Assembly: GCF_001610895.1 (NCBI RefSeq)
Contig: NZ_CP011273.1
Span: 6,014,001 to 6,078,000 of the forward strand
Direction of reading: 5' to 3'
DNA length: 64,000 nt
Origin: Planctomyces sp. SH-PL62
Lineage (GTDB): Bacteria; Planctomycetota; Planctomycetia; Isosphaerales; Isosphaeraceae
The notes under the pieces were generated by a model. It saw only the letters and a program-made list of their open reading frames with translations. It ran no database searches and was not told the origin of the DNA. A program made the position numbers and the translations under genes. Below are positions 33,828-42,394 of the stretch, piece by piece; within the stretch, counting starts at the first letter, position 1, and every line of letters starts with the position of its first letter.

Positions 33828-34088
33828 CCTGAGCCGCTCGATCACGGGACGACGCATCGCTTCGAACCGTGTTCGCGGCGCCGGGATCCCGCGCGCCCAC
33901 CCCTCGCTTCGGGGGCGAGCCGCGTCGTCGCGAGATTTCGGAAAATCCGAAGAATTTCGGTCGTCCGGCGGCGTATACGTCGCTTTTTCCCATTGCGCCG
34001 CACGGCTTGATCGTGGGGGCCGCTCGCGAGGCGTCCCCGTTCGGCCGCTTCATCACTTCCCCTCCCCTGTCTGCGTGAGGACGTCAAC

Positions 34089-35138
34089 GTGCGATCTCGT
34101 CGAGCATTCACTTTGATCGAGTTGTTGGTGGTGATCGCCATCATCGCCGTTCTGATCGCCCTGCTGCTGCCCGCCGTCCAGTCGGCGCGCGAGGCGGCGA
34201 GGCGTTCGCAATGCATCAACAATCTGAAGCAGATCGGACTCGCGGCGCACAATTATCATAGCGCGGTGGGCTCGTTCCCCCTGGCCGGCGGCAAGAACGC
34301 GTTCGGCGGGCCGACCGACTACCATCCCTGGACCGGTTGGAGCGCCCAGGGCATGCTGCTGAGCTACATGGAGCAGGCCCCGCTCTACAACGCCGCCAAC
34401 TTCGACTGGTCGCCGACGTCCGGCGGGGCGGGCTACGCCCTGAACACGACGGTCTCGAACGCCATCATTTCGGCCTTCCTCTGCCCCTCGGACGGCTTCG
34501 CCGGAAAGGCGAACATCAACAACTACCACGCGTCGTACGGCACGACCGTGGAGCAGGGCGGCTTTGAATCGATCCAGCCCTCGCAGAGCAGCGGCCTCTT
34601 CTGCCAGTACACGGTCTACTCGCTGGCCGACTGCACCGACGGCTCGTCGAACACCGTCGCCTTCGGCGAGGCGCTCGTCGGCGACAACGCGGGCACGACC
34701 AGCCCCTACCGGGGGAACATGGGCCTGGGGGCCAGCGGCCCGCAGGTGGCGGGCTACCTCCGCGACGCCCAATCCCAGATGGTCGCCGTGATCGCCGACC
34801 TCCAGTCCTGCGCGCTGGCCTTCCGGAACACGGGCAGCGGCGGGATCGCCAGCAACCGAGGCTATCGCTGGGCCTACTCCGCGACCGGCTACTCGATGTT
34901 CAACGTCCTCCAGACGCCGAACGAGCTGAAGTTCAACGGCTGCCGCTTCGGCTGCTCCGGCGGCTGCGACCCGAGCTACGGCTACTCCTACGGGACCTCC
35001 AGCAACCACTCCGGCGGCGTCAACGTCGCCTTCGGCGACGGCAGCGTTCGGTTCATCAAGGACTCGATCAACCGCCAGACCTGGTGGGCCCTCGGCACCC
35101 GAGCCGGCGGCGAGGTCGTCAGCTCCGACAGCTTCTGA
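34089..35138 (+). CDS. DUF1559 protein with prepilin-type N-terminus
   Basis: A 349-residue protein starting at GTG 34089, with TGAGGAC upstream. The type IV prepilin-like leader [20 protein letters not shown] would be cut before Phe; the -1 residue is Ala rather than the usual Gly. The helix is followed by [20 protein letters not shown]. The DUF1559 C-terminus has the H-x9-DG motif [18 protein letters not shown]. Family knowledge: DUF1559 proteins are hugely expanded in planctomycetes and are thought to be pseudopilin-like secreted or surface proteins. One of three in this window. Confidence 0.92.
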   Translation: MRSRRAFTLIELLVVIAIIAVLIALLLPAVQSAREAARRSQCINNLKQIGLAAHNYHSAVGSFPLAGGKNAFGGPTDYHPWTGWSAQGMLLSYMEQAPLYNAANFDWSPTSGGAGYALNTTVSNAIISAFLCPSDGFAGKANINNYHASYGTTVEQGGFESIQPSQSSGLFCQYTVYSLADCTDGSSNTVAFGEALVGDNAGTTSPYRGNMGLGASGPQVAGYLRDAQSQMVAVIADLQSCALAFRNTGSGGIASNRGYRWAYSATGYSMFNVLQTPNELKFNGCRFGCSGGCDPSYGYSYGTSSNHSGGVNVAFGDGSVRFIKDSINRQTWWALGTRAGGEVVSSDSF

Positions 35139-35234
35139 CCGGCGGCGATCGGCCGCGGGGATGACGGCGCCTCGGAGGATGGGATAGCATGGGCCTCGAC
35201 CCCCATCCCGTCCTCCGAGGAGACGACGACCACC

Positions 35235-35699
35235 ATGACCCCGGGACGACGCACGCTGCAATTCCAGGATTTCCAGGAGATCCACGCCGACGTCGAGCGG
35301 CTCTTGAAGGGCCACACGAAGCTCGGCGCCTGGTCGCTCTCGCAGGTCTGCGACCACCTGGCCGCGACGACCCGCCGGGCGGTGGAGACCCCGGCCGACG
35401 CCCCCCAGGACCTCTCGCTCCGCGTCGGCGACGCCCGGCGCGATCAGGTCCTCACCTCCGGGATCCTGCCCGAAGGGATCCCGATGCCCGCGGGCGCCGC
35501 CGCCCCCGAGGACGGCGACCCGCGCGAGGCGGCCGGGCGGCTGCGCGAGGCCCTCGCTGCTCTGGAGGCCTCGCCCGGCCCCGCCGCCCCTCACCGGCTG
35601 TTCGGCCCGCTCACCAAGGACCAGTGGCGGCGGTTGGCCTGCATCCACTGCGCCCATCACCTCAGCTTCATCATCCCCGCTGACGGGGGGACCGTCTGA
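35235..35699 (+). CDS. DUF1569 (DinB-like fold) protein
   Basis: A 154-residue protein matching DUF1569 (PF07606). It has LQFQDFQEIHADVERLLKGH, WSLSQVCDHLAATTRRAVET (a His in the DinB-like metal-site position), RLFGPLTKDQWRRLACIHCA and HHLSFIIP. Family members are small helical-bundle proteins, possibly metal-dependent, without a proven reaction. The N-terminal Tat leader seen in some relatives is absent. Its TGA overlaps the sulfatase ATG by one base (TGATG, 35697-35701), so the two genes are probably co-translated. Confidence 0.85.
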   Translation: MTPGRRTLQFQDFQEIHADVERLLKGHTKLGAWSLSQVCDHLAATTRRAVETPADAPQDLSLRVGDARRDQVLTSGILPEGIPMPAGAAAPEDGDPREAAGRLREALAALEASPGPAAPHRLFGPLTKDQWRRLACIHCAHHLSFIIPADGGTV

Positions 35700-37156
35700 T
35701 GCGCCGCGGGTTCCTCGTCGCGGTCCTCGCCGCCGCCCTGCTCCCGTCGCTCGCCGCCCGAGGCGACGACGCGCGGCCGAACATCGTCTGGATCGTCGTC
35801 GACGACATGTCGGCGAACTTCGGTTGCTACGGCGAGACGCTCATCCAGACGCCGAACGTCGACCGCCTCGCCCGCGAGGGGACGCGGTTCGCGAGCGCGT
35901 TCGTCACGGCGCCCGTCTGCTCGGCCAGTCGGTCGGCCCTGATCACGGGGATGTACCAGACCAGCATCGGCGCGCAGAACCATCGCAGCGGCCGGGGAGT
36001 CGAGAAGATCCGGCTCCCCGATGGGGTCGAGCCCCTCCCGGCCCTCTTCCGCCGCCACGGGTATTACACGGCCGTCGGCCCGGGCCAGGGCCAGGGGCCG
36101 CTCGGGAAGACCGACTACAACTTCGAGTGGGACCGCGCGATGTACGACGGGGCCGACTGGTCCGGACGCAAGCCTGGCCAGCCGTTCTTCATGCAGGTCC
36201 AGCTCAGCGGCGGCAAGCAGCGCGAGAACCGGAACTGGCTCGCGACCGTCCGCAAGCGGTTCGTCGCCACGAGCGCCGACGGGGTCTCGCTGCCGCCGTA
36301 CTATCCGCGCGACCCCGTCCTCCTCGAAGACTGGGCCGCATACCTCGACGCCGTCCGCCACACCGATCGCCAGGTCGGCGACGTCCTCGCGAGGCTGCGG
36401 CGCGAGGAAATCCTCGATCAGACGGTCGTCATGTTCCTGACCGACCACGGAATCAGCCACGCGCGCGGCAAGCAGTTCCTCTACGACGAGGGCATCCGCG
36501 TGCCGCTGGTGATCCGAGGCCCCGGCGTCCCCGTCGGGATGGTCCGCGAGGATCTCGTCTCGCACATCGACCTTGCGGCGACCTCGCTCGCGATGGCCGG
36601 CATTCCGGTCCCGAAGGCCATGCAGTCGCGCGACCTGTTCGCGAAGGACTTCGCCCCGCGCGACGCCGTCTTCAGCGCCCGCGACCGCTGCGACGAGACC
36701 GTCGACCACATTCGAAGCGTCCGCACCGATCGCTACAAGTACATCCGCAACTTCCTGCCGGGCCGCCCCCACTTGCAGCCAAACCGCTACAAGGACGCCA
36801 AGTCGATCGTCAAGCGGCTCCGAGATCTGCACGCCGAGGGGAAACTCGACGCCTTGCAGGAGCAGCTCCTGTTCGCCCCCACCCGGCCCGAGGAGGAGCT
36901 TTACGACCTCCAGGCCGACCCGCACGAGACCCGCAACCTCGCCGCCGACCCCGCGCGCCGAGAGACGCTGGAGACCCTGCGCAAGCGGCTCGACGACTGG
37001 ATCACCGAGACCGGCGATCAGGGCGCGAATCCCGAACCGACCGCGATGTACGACAGCGACATGAAAGCGTACGTCGATTCCCCGAAGCCCGAGGAAGCGG
37101 CGGTCATCCGAGCGAACATCGCCCTGATGAAAGCCTGGGCCGCCGAGGGGAAATGA
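35699..37156 (+). CDS. Exported type-I sulfatase
   Basis: A 485-residue protein with an N-terminal signal peptide (FLVAVLAAALLPSLAARGDD). Sulfatase core: NIVWIVVDDMSANFGCYGET with metal-binding Asp pair, TPNVDRLAREGTRF, and the formylglycine site CSASRSALITG (Cys to be oxidised). A later block FLTDHGISHARGK is a second metal/active-site region. It hydrolyses sulfate esters, probably on polysaccharides, in the periplasm or outside; the substrate cannot be told from sequence. Activity needs a formylglycine-generating enzyme elsewhere. Coupled to the DUF1569 gene upstream. The gene converges on the RND pump gene, with an inverted repeat between them. Confidence 0.93.
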   Translation: MRRGFLVAVLAAALLPSLAARGDDARPNIVWIVVDDMSANFGCYGETLIQTPNVDRLAREGTRFASAFVTAPVCSASRSALITGMYQTSIGAQNHRSGRGVEKIRLPDGVEPLPALFRRHGYYTAVGPGQGQGPLGKTDYNFEWDRAMYDGADWSGRKPGQPFFMQVQLSGGKQRENRNWLATVRKRFVATSADGVSLPPYYPRDPVLLEDWAAYLDAVRHTDRQVGDVLARLRREEILDQTVVMFLTDHGISHARGKQFLYDEGIRVPLVIRGPGVPVGMVREDLVSHIDLAATSLAMAGIPVPKAMQSRDLFAKDFAPRDAVFSARDRCDETVDHIRSVRTDRYKYIRNFLPGRPHLQPNRYKDAKSIVKRLRDLHAEGKLDALQEQLLFAPTRPEEELYDLQADPHETRNLAADPARRETLETLRKRLDDWITETGDQGANPEPTAMYDSDMKAYVDSPKPEEAAVIRANIALMKAWAAEGK

Positions 37157-37185
37157 AGCGAGCCCCCCTCATCCGGCCCGGATGA

Positions 37186-37373
37186 AAGTCTTCCCCTCTC
37201 GCGGGGGAAGACAGACACCGCAGGGGTCAGATGAGGGGGAGGACGAGCACGCCAGCCGTCGGAATCCGCAGTCCGGCCGACCATAACGCCGTAGGTCGTC
37301 TTGCTCGTCTTCCCCCTCATCCGGCCCTGTGGGCCACCTTCCCCCGCGAGGGGGGAAGGACTTTATGGTCTCG
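37186..37373. repeat. REP-like inverted doublet between convergent genes
   Basis: Two ~50-base arms in opposite orientation. The left arm (37186-37240) contains CTTCCCCTCTCGCGGGGGAAG and then GTCAGATGAGGGGG; the right arm (37310-37373) contains CCCCCTCATCCGGCCC and CTTCCCCCGCGAGGGGGGAAG. Each arm is itself a small hairpin. A related doublet occurs at 53297-53489. Placed between the 3' ends of the sulfatase and RND pump genes, it could act as a two-way terminator. Confidence 0.7.
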
Positions 37374-37426
37374 GACGCGGATTCCGACGGCGCTCGGGTT
37401 CGCCCTCGACCGCGAGGCGGCGAGGG

Positions 37427-40400
37427 TCACACCGCGTCGTCCTCGCTGCCGGCCTCGTCGTCGGCGAAGGTTTCTTCCTGAAGGGCCGACTCGGGGGGCC
37501 GGGGCGGGCCCGGATCGAACCAGGGGTAGATGGCGGGGATCACGACGAGCTTCAGGAGCGTACTCGTCAGGATGCCGCCGATGACGACGGTCGCCAGCGG
37601 GCGCTGGACCTCGGCGCCGGAGCCGTGGGAGAAGGCCATCGGGACGAAGCCGAGGCTCGCCACCATTCCGGTCATGAGGATCGGCCGGAGCCTCGACATC
37701 GACGCCTCGCGGACGGCGTCGCGGGTCGGCGTGCCGGTCTCGATGAGCTGGCGGATCGCCGAGACGAGGACCAGGCCGTCGAGCACCGCCACGCCCGAAA
37801 GCGCGATGAAGCCGACGCCCGCCGAGATGCTGAAGTTGAGGTCGCGCGCCCAGAGCGACATCACCCCGCCTATGGCGCCCAGCGGCACCGAGAGGAAGAT
37901 GAGGAGCCCCAGCCCGACCGACTGGAAGGTGGCGTACAGGAGCAGGAAGATCCCCAGGAGGGCCACCGGCACGACGATCGTCAGCCGCTTGGTCGCGGAC
38001 TGGAGGTTCTCGAAGGTGCCTCCCCATTCGAGCGTGTAGGAGCGCGGCAGCTGGATCTGGGCCTCGACCTGCTTCTGGGCCTCGCCGACGAAGCTCGCCA
38101 GGTCGCGTCCCCGGACGTTGGCCTGGATCATGACGCGGCGGCGGCGGTCCTTCCGCCAGATCTCGTAAACGCCGTCGACGTTCTCGACGTCGGCCACGTC
38201 TTCCAGCGGGATGAGCCGGCCCTGGGAGTCGCGGATGCGGAGCTGGCCGATGGCCTGGGCGTCCTTGCGCATCTCGGGGGAGACGCGGACCTGCAAGTCG
38301 AACCGGCGCGGGCCTTCGACGACCTGGCCGACGATCTTGCCGCCGAGCGCCGTGCCGACGTCCAGCACGTCGGACGCGTCGATGCCGTAGCGGGCGATCC
38401 GGTCGCGGTCGATCGTGATCTTCAGGAACGGCAGCCCGCCGAGCGCCTGGGCCTTCACGTCGGTCGCGCCGGGGATCTTCTGGAGTATTGCGGCGATCGC
38501 GTCGGCCTTCTCCTGCAAGACGTCGAGGTCGTCGCCGAACAGGCTGATGCCGACGTCGGCGCGGACGCCGGCGAGGAGGTCGTTGAACCGGAGCTGGATC
38601 GGCTGCGTGAAGCTGAGGAACGTGCCCGGGAGGACGTCGGCGGCGATCGCGTTGATGCGATCGATCAGCTCGTCCTTCGAATGGACCGACTTCCAGTCGT
38701 CCGACGGCTTGAGCAGGACGAACACGTCGGTCAGGTTGACGCCCGCCGGGTCGATGCCGATCTCGGGCCGGCCGGTCCGGCTGACGACCGTGCGGATGAC
38801 GTCGGGGAGCTGCTCGTGCAAGGCGGCCTCGAATCGAGTGGTCCCTTCCAGGCCCTCGGTGAGCGAGGCGTCCGGGGGACGGATGAGGACGACCACGAGG
38901 TCCCCCTCGTCGAGCTGGGGGATGAACTCGCCGCCGAGCTGCATCGCGAAGGGGATGGTGGCCGCCAGCCCCGCCGCCGCCGCCATCGCCACCACGACGG
39001 GGCGCTTCACGACCCAGCCGAGGGTCGGGGCGTAGAGTCGCTTGGCGACGCGGATCGGCCAGGTGTCGCGTTCCGCGGTCCCCGGTTTCAGGAAGAACGA
39101 GGCCAGCACGGGCGTGGCCGTCAGGCTGAGGATCAGAGAGCCGATCAGGGCGAAGACGACCGTCAGCGCCATCGGCCGGAACATCTTCCCCTCCACCCCT
39201 TCCAGGGCCAGGATCGGGAGGTGGACCATCGTGATGATCGCCACGCCGAAGACCACCGGCTTGCGGACCTCCAGCGTCGCCCGCCGCACCACGTCGACCG
39301 ACTTCTCGCGGGGATCGGCGTGGGAGAGCCGGCTGACGCAGTTCTCGATGACGATCACGGCGCTGTCGACGATCAGGCCGAAGTCGAGCGCGCCCAGGCT
39401 CATCAGGCTGCCGGCGATCCCCGAGGCGAGCATCAGATTGCCCGCGAAGAGCATCGACAGCGGGATCGCCGAGGCCACGATCAGGCCCGCCTTCAGGTTG
39501 CCCAGCAGGACCAGAAGGACCGCGACGACCAGCACGCCCCCTTCGGTCAGGTTGTGGGTCACGGTCGAGATCGTCCGCTCGATGAGCGCCGCGCGGTCGT
39601 AGAAGGGCTCGATCACGACGCCGGGTGGGAGGGTCTTCTGGATCTCGGCGATCTTGGCCTTGATCCGCTCGACGACGACGCGGGAGTTCTGTCCCGAGAG
39701 CATCAGCACGGTGGCCGTGGCGGCCTCGCCCCGGCCGTCTCGGGTGACGGCCCCGGTGCGGATCATGGGGGCGAACCGAGCCTCGCCGACGTCGCGGACC
39801 CGGATCGGCGTGCCCGACCGGCTGGCGTCGATCACCACGTTGTTCAGCGCCTCCAGGTCGCCGATCAGGCCGACCATGCGGATGACCCGCTGTTGCCCGC
39901 TCCGTTCGATGTAGCCGCCGCCGGAGTTGGCGTTGTTGCGACGGATGGCGTCGAAGACCTTGTCCATCGAGATGTTCCGGGCGGTCAGCCGCGTCGGGTC
40001 GATGGTGACCTCGTACGTCTTCAACTCGCCGCCGAACGGGTTGACCTCGACGACGCCGGGGACGGTCTTCAACGGCCGGGCGACGTCCCAGTCGAGGATG
40101 GTCCGCAGCTCCATCAGGGAGTGGGGCTTGGCGGCGTCGGGGGCGTTCTTGACTTCGAACTGGAAGATCTCGCCCAGGCCGGTGGCGACCGGGCCGATCT
40201 CGGGCCGGCCGAAATCCGGGGGGATGTCGGCGGTGATCTGCGAGAGTCGCTCGCCCACCTGCTGGCGGGCCCAGTAGATGTCGGTCCCCTCCTCGAAGAC
40301 GACCGTCACGCCCGAGATGCCGAGCTGCGAGAACGAGCGGACCTCCTGGACGTAGGGGATGCCGTTCATCTCGTTCTCGACCGGCACCGTGATGAACTGC

Positions 40401-40585
40401 TCGACCTCCTCCGGCCCCAGCGCCGGGGCGTTGGTCAGGGCCATGACCTGGACGTTGGTGACGTCCGGCACGGCGTCGATCGGCAGGTTGAGGAGCGAGT
40501 TCGTCCCCACCGCGACCAGCGCGAAGAGGGACAGGACCACGAGGGGACGATTGCGCAAGGACCAGGTGATCAGTTGATCGAACAT
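37427..40585 (-). CDS. Heavy-metal efflux RND transporter (CusA/CzcA type)
   Basis: A 1052-residue inner-membrane RND permease, normal length for the HME subfamily. The N-terminus FDQLITWSLRNRPLVVLSLF and PIDAVPDVTNVQVMALTNAP are typical. TM4 carries the HME-type proton-relay region (LMSLGALDFGLIVDSAVIVI), followed by MVHLPILALEGVEGKMFRPM. The second half repeats the first (FLSVPLGAIGGVMSLWARDL, LRPILMTGMVASLGFVPMAF). It exports metal cations such as Cu(I), Ag, Zn, Co or Ni from the periplasm via a tripartite complex. No membrane-fusion protein or outer-membrane channel gene is adjacent, and the metal is not determinable here. Confidence 0.93.
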   Translation of the reverse strand: MFDQLITWSLRNRPLVVLSLFALVAVGTNSLLNLPIDAVPDVTNVQVMALTNAPALGPEEVEQFITVPVENEMNGIPYVQEVRSFSQLGISGVTVVFEEGTDIYWARQQVGERLSQITADIPPDFGRPEIGPVATGLGEIFQFEVKNAPDAAKPHSLMELRTILDWDVARPLKTVPGVVEVNPFGGELKTYEVTIDPTRLTARNISMDKVFDAIRRNNANSGGGYIERSGQQRVIRMVGLIGDLEALNNVVIDASRSGTPIRVRDVGEARFAPMIRTGAVTRDGRGEAATATVLMLSGQNSRVVVERIKAKIAEIQKTLPPGVVIEPFYDRAALIERTISTVTHNLTEGGVLVVAVLLVLLGNLKAGLIVASAIPLSMLFAGNLMLASGIAGSLMSLGALDFGLIVDSAVIVIENCVSRLSHADPREKSVDVVRRATLEVRKPVVFGVAIITMVHLPILALEGVEGKMFRPMALTVVFALIGSLILSLTATPVLASFFLKPGTAERDTWPIRVAKRLYAPTLGWVVKRPVVVAMAAAAGLAATIPFAMQLGGEFIPQLDEGDLVVVLIRPPDASLTEGLEGTTRFEAALHEQLPDVIRTVVSRTGRPEIGIDPAGVNLTDVFVLLKPSDDWKSVHSKDELIDRINAIAADVLPGTFLSFTQPIQLRFNDLLAGVRADVGISLFGDDLDVLQEKADAIAAILQKIPGATDVKAQALGGLPFLKITIDRDRIARYGIDASDVLDVGTALGGKIVGQVVEGPRRFDLQVRVSPEMRKDAQAIGQLRIRDSQGRLIPLEDVADVENVDGVYEIWRKDRRRRVMIQANVRGRDLASFVGEAQKQVEAQIQLPRSYTLEWGGTFENLQSATKRLTIVVPVALLGIFLLLYATFQSVGLGLLIFLSVPLGAIGGVMSLWARDLNFSISAGVGFIALSGVAVLDGLVLVSAIRQLIETGTPTRDAVREASMSRLRPILMTGMVASLGFVPMAFSHGSGAEVQRPLATVVIGGILTSTLLKLVVIPAIYPWFDPGPPRPPESALQEETFADDEAGSEDDAV

Positions 40586-40886
40586 GATTCGGGGGGGTCT
40601 CCGGCGTATCGAAGGTGCGACGTCGGGAAGGATTCCGGGAGGATGGGGGCGGCGTGCGAGGCGGCCGCGACGGACGCGCGAGGGCGGGCCCGTATCTCCC
40701 CATCTCGCGGAGGGAAAGGCGGCCGAAGGCGGGATCAGGCGGATCGTCGGGGCCGAAGGGCCGCGAAGCCGACGGAGTCCCCGCGCGCCGCCCCGTCCGT
40801 CCCCGCGGGGGAGGAAGGCGACGGGCGCGCGGACTCACCCGGGATGCATGGCGGGGCGCCTCAGAATCGGAGCCGACAGAGGAGGC
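40586..40886. other. Spacer upstream of the RND pump gene
   Basis: About 300 very GC-rich bases with no convincing gene. It separates the pump gene from the small exported-protein gene on the same strand. Confidence 0.35.
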
Positions 40887-41237
40887 TCAGCGAGGAGCCT
40901 CCGGGCCGCGCGGAGGAGGCGGCGAAGGGGGAGGCGGGGGGGGAGGCGCGTCCAGGGGCATGCGGTCGAAGCCCGCGACGAGGGCGAAGGCGGAGGGCCG
41001 CCCCTTGGAATCCATCGCCTCGCCGGGGTCGTCCTCGTCGTCCCCTTCGGGCTCCTCGGGGAACTCCTCGACCTCGTGGACGTGCGACGTCGCGGCGGGG
41101 CGGACGGGGTCGACGTCCCACGGGCTCATCGCCGCCTCGACCGTCGGCGACCCCGGCGCGCTGACGAGAGCCGAGACGGACGGGCCGTCCTGGCCGACGA
41201 GAGCGAGGCCGAGCAAGAAGACGAGCGGGGCGAGCAT
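40887..41237 (-). CDS. Small exported protein upstream of the RND pump
   Basis: A 116-residue protein starting at ATG 41237 with a hydrophobic N-terminus (MLAPLVFLLGLALVGQDG), probably a signal peptide or anchor. The middle has SHVHEVEEFPEEPEGDDEDD, a His/acid-rich stretch that could bind metal, and a polyproline C-terminus. It is on the same strand as the RND pump and about 300 bases upstream. A metal-chaperone-like role is conceivable but not shown; no family is recognised. Confidence 0.6.
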   Translation of the reverse strand: MLAPLVFLLGLALVGQDGPSVSALVSAPGSPTVEAAMSPWDVDPVRPAATSHVHEVEEFPEEPEGDDEDDPGEAMDSKGRPSAFALVAGFDRMPLDAPPPPPPPSPPPPRGPEAPR

Positions 41238-41416
41238 GAATATATACTCAGAATTACGTCAGGATGCGTCTCCGGGTCATTATAGCCGGGCGAGGCCTCG
41301 GGCGTTGAGGGGATTTCCGGTAAAGCCGAGGCCGCCTCGCCTCGAATCCGGGCGGGGGATCGGCTATCGTGGCCGTCTTGCGGACGCGGACCGTCCTCGG
41401 GAGGGAGGCGCCATCG

Positions 41417-42088
41417 ATGCGCAGTGAGGAAAACGAGGGGCGCGGGACGTCGGTGATCCTCAACCTGGGGGACGCCCTCGAAAAGGTCCCCAGGTCTCAT
41501 AAGGCCCTGATCACCCCCGCGATCCGCGAGGCGTTCCGGGACCCCCTCGCCTACTTTGGGCGGATCGCAGACCGATGCCCGTTCCCGAACATGAAAGCCT
41601 GGCTGGATGCCCTGGTGGCGGGAGGCCTCTGGGACCTGGCCCTGCATCAAGGATCGCCCCGGGAGTACACCGACGCGGGCTTCCGCTGGTGGCCCGAAGG
41701 GGTCGCCTGCGCCGAGATCACGCCCCCCTCCGGCCAGGTCCCGCCGGGCCTGCCCGCAACGCTCCGCACGTATTATTCGCTCGTGGACAAGGTCGGTTGG
41801 ATGCCCTTCGGGTGCGCGGGGGGGCTCGGCGGCGCCGGGGGTCATGGGTCCATCGCGCCCTTCTATCTTGAGAACTCCGGCCTGGACGTCGACCCATCGC
41901 AGGTGCACGCCTTCGGCTCGAGCCTGGGCGGCGATATGCTGATCTACACCCACCACGACCGGGGCGGCTGGCTCTGCCACGAGAACGGTCACGTCCACCT
42001 GCTGGGGACCGTCGCGGAGACGATCGACTGGGTGTACGCCGAGCTGCTGGCCGATCGATCGCCGGATTTCGACTACCGATGGCTCTGA
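41417..42088 (+). CDS. Hypothetical protein, 223 residues
   Basis: ATG 41417 with GGGAGG about 9 bases upstream. The frame is open earlier, but the upstream residues are not protein-like. The sequence is rich in Trp, Gly and His: MKAWLDALVAGGLWDLALHQ, GFRWWPEGVACAEITPPSGQ, SLVDKVGWMPFGCAGGLGGA, IYTHHDRGGWLCHENGHVHL. The pattern slightly resembles SMI1/KNR4-like (SUKH) proteins, but I cannot confirm this. Soluble, with no signal peptide. Confidence 0.65.
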   Translation: MRSEENEGRGTSVILNLGDALEKVPRSHKALITPAIREAFRDPLAYFGRIADRCPFPNMKAWLDALVAGGLWDLALHQGSPREYTDAGFRWWPEGVACAEITPPSGQVPPGLPATLRTYYSLVDKVGWMPFGCAGGLGGAGGHGSIAPFYLENSGLDVDPSQVHAFGSSLGGDMLIYTHHDRGGWLCHENGHVHLLGTVAETIDWVYAELLADRSPDFDYRWL

Positions 42089-42104
42089 CACGCGCGGAGG
42101 CCGC

Positions 42105-42311
42105 ATGGCCGATTCGAGCCCGGTGAAGCTCGTCCCCCTGATCACGGTGTTCGGCGTGATTCTCGAGCCGGTCGCCGGCGAGTTCCTCCGGGCGAGCGAG
42201 GTTCAGGCTCCGCTGCGGCCTTCGTTCCGGCGGGGCTGCTGCGACACCGCCACGATCCTCCGGGGCGCGGGCTGCTTCGGGGAAGTCGACCTCCACGCCC
42301 CAGAGCCCTGA
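42105..42311 (+). CDS. Small hypothetical protein, 68 residues
   Basis: ATG 42105 has GGAGG 5 bases upstream and follows the previous gene by 16 bases. The frame reads MADSSPVKLVPLITVFGVIL, EPVAGEFLRASEVQAPLRPS and ends CFGEVDLHAPEP. The good start site supports it, but the short length and lack of a known family keep confidence low. Confidence 0.4.
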   Translation: MADSSPVKLVPLITVFGVILEPVAGEFLRASEVQAPLRPSFRRGCCDTATILRGAGCFGEVDLHAPEP

Positions 42312-42394
42312 GCCCTCGGTTTCCGGTACAATGTCCCGGTGCGTCCGGGTCGCCGGTCGCGGTCGCCTACGAAGGTCCGAGTCGAAATCCAAAC

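Noticed and set aside
34053-35660. A long minus-strand frame opposite the DUF1559 and DUF1569 genes, and similar frames opposite the other two DUF1559 genes
   Set aside because: The plus-strand proteins carry the prepilin leader and H-x9-DG motif; the antisense frames have no recognisable features.
37301-41164. A very long plus-strand open frame opposite the RND pump gene
   Set aside because: It mirrors the pump gene codon for codon. Its composition (runs of Arg, Asp, Gly, His) is the usual artefact of high-GC antisense frames, and the pump's motifs are unambiguous.
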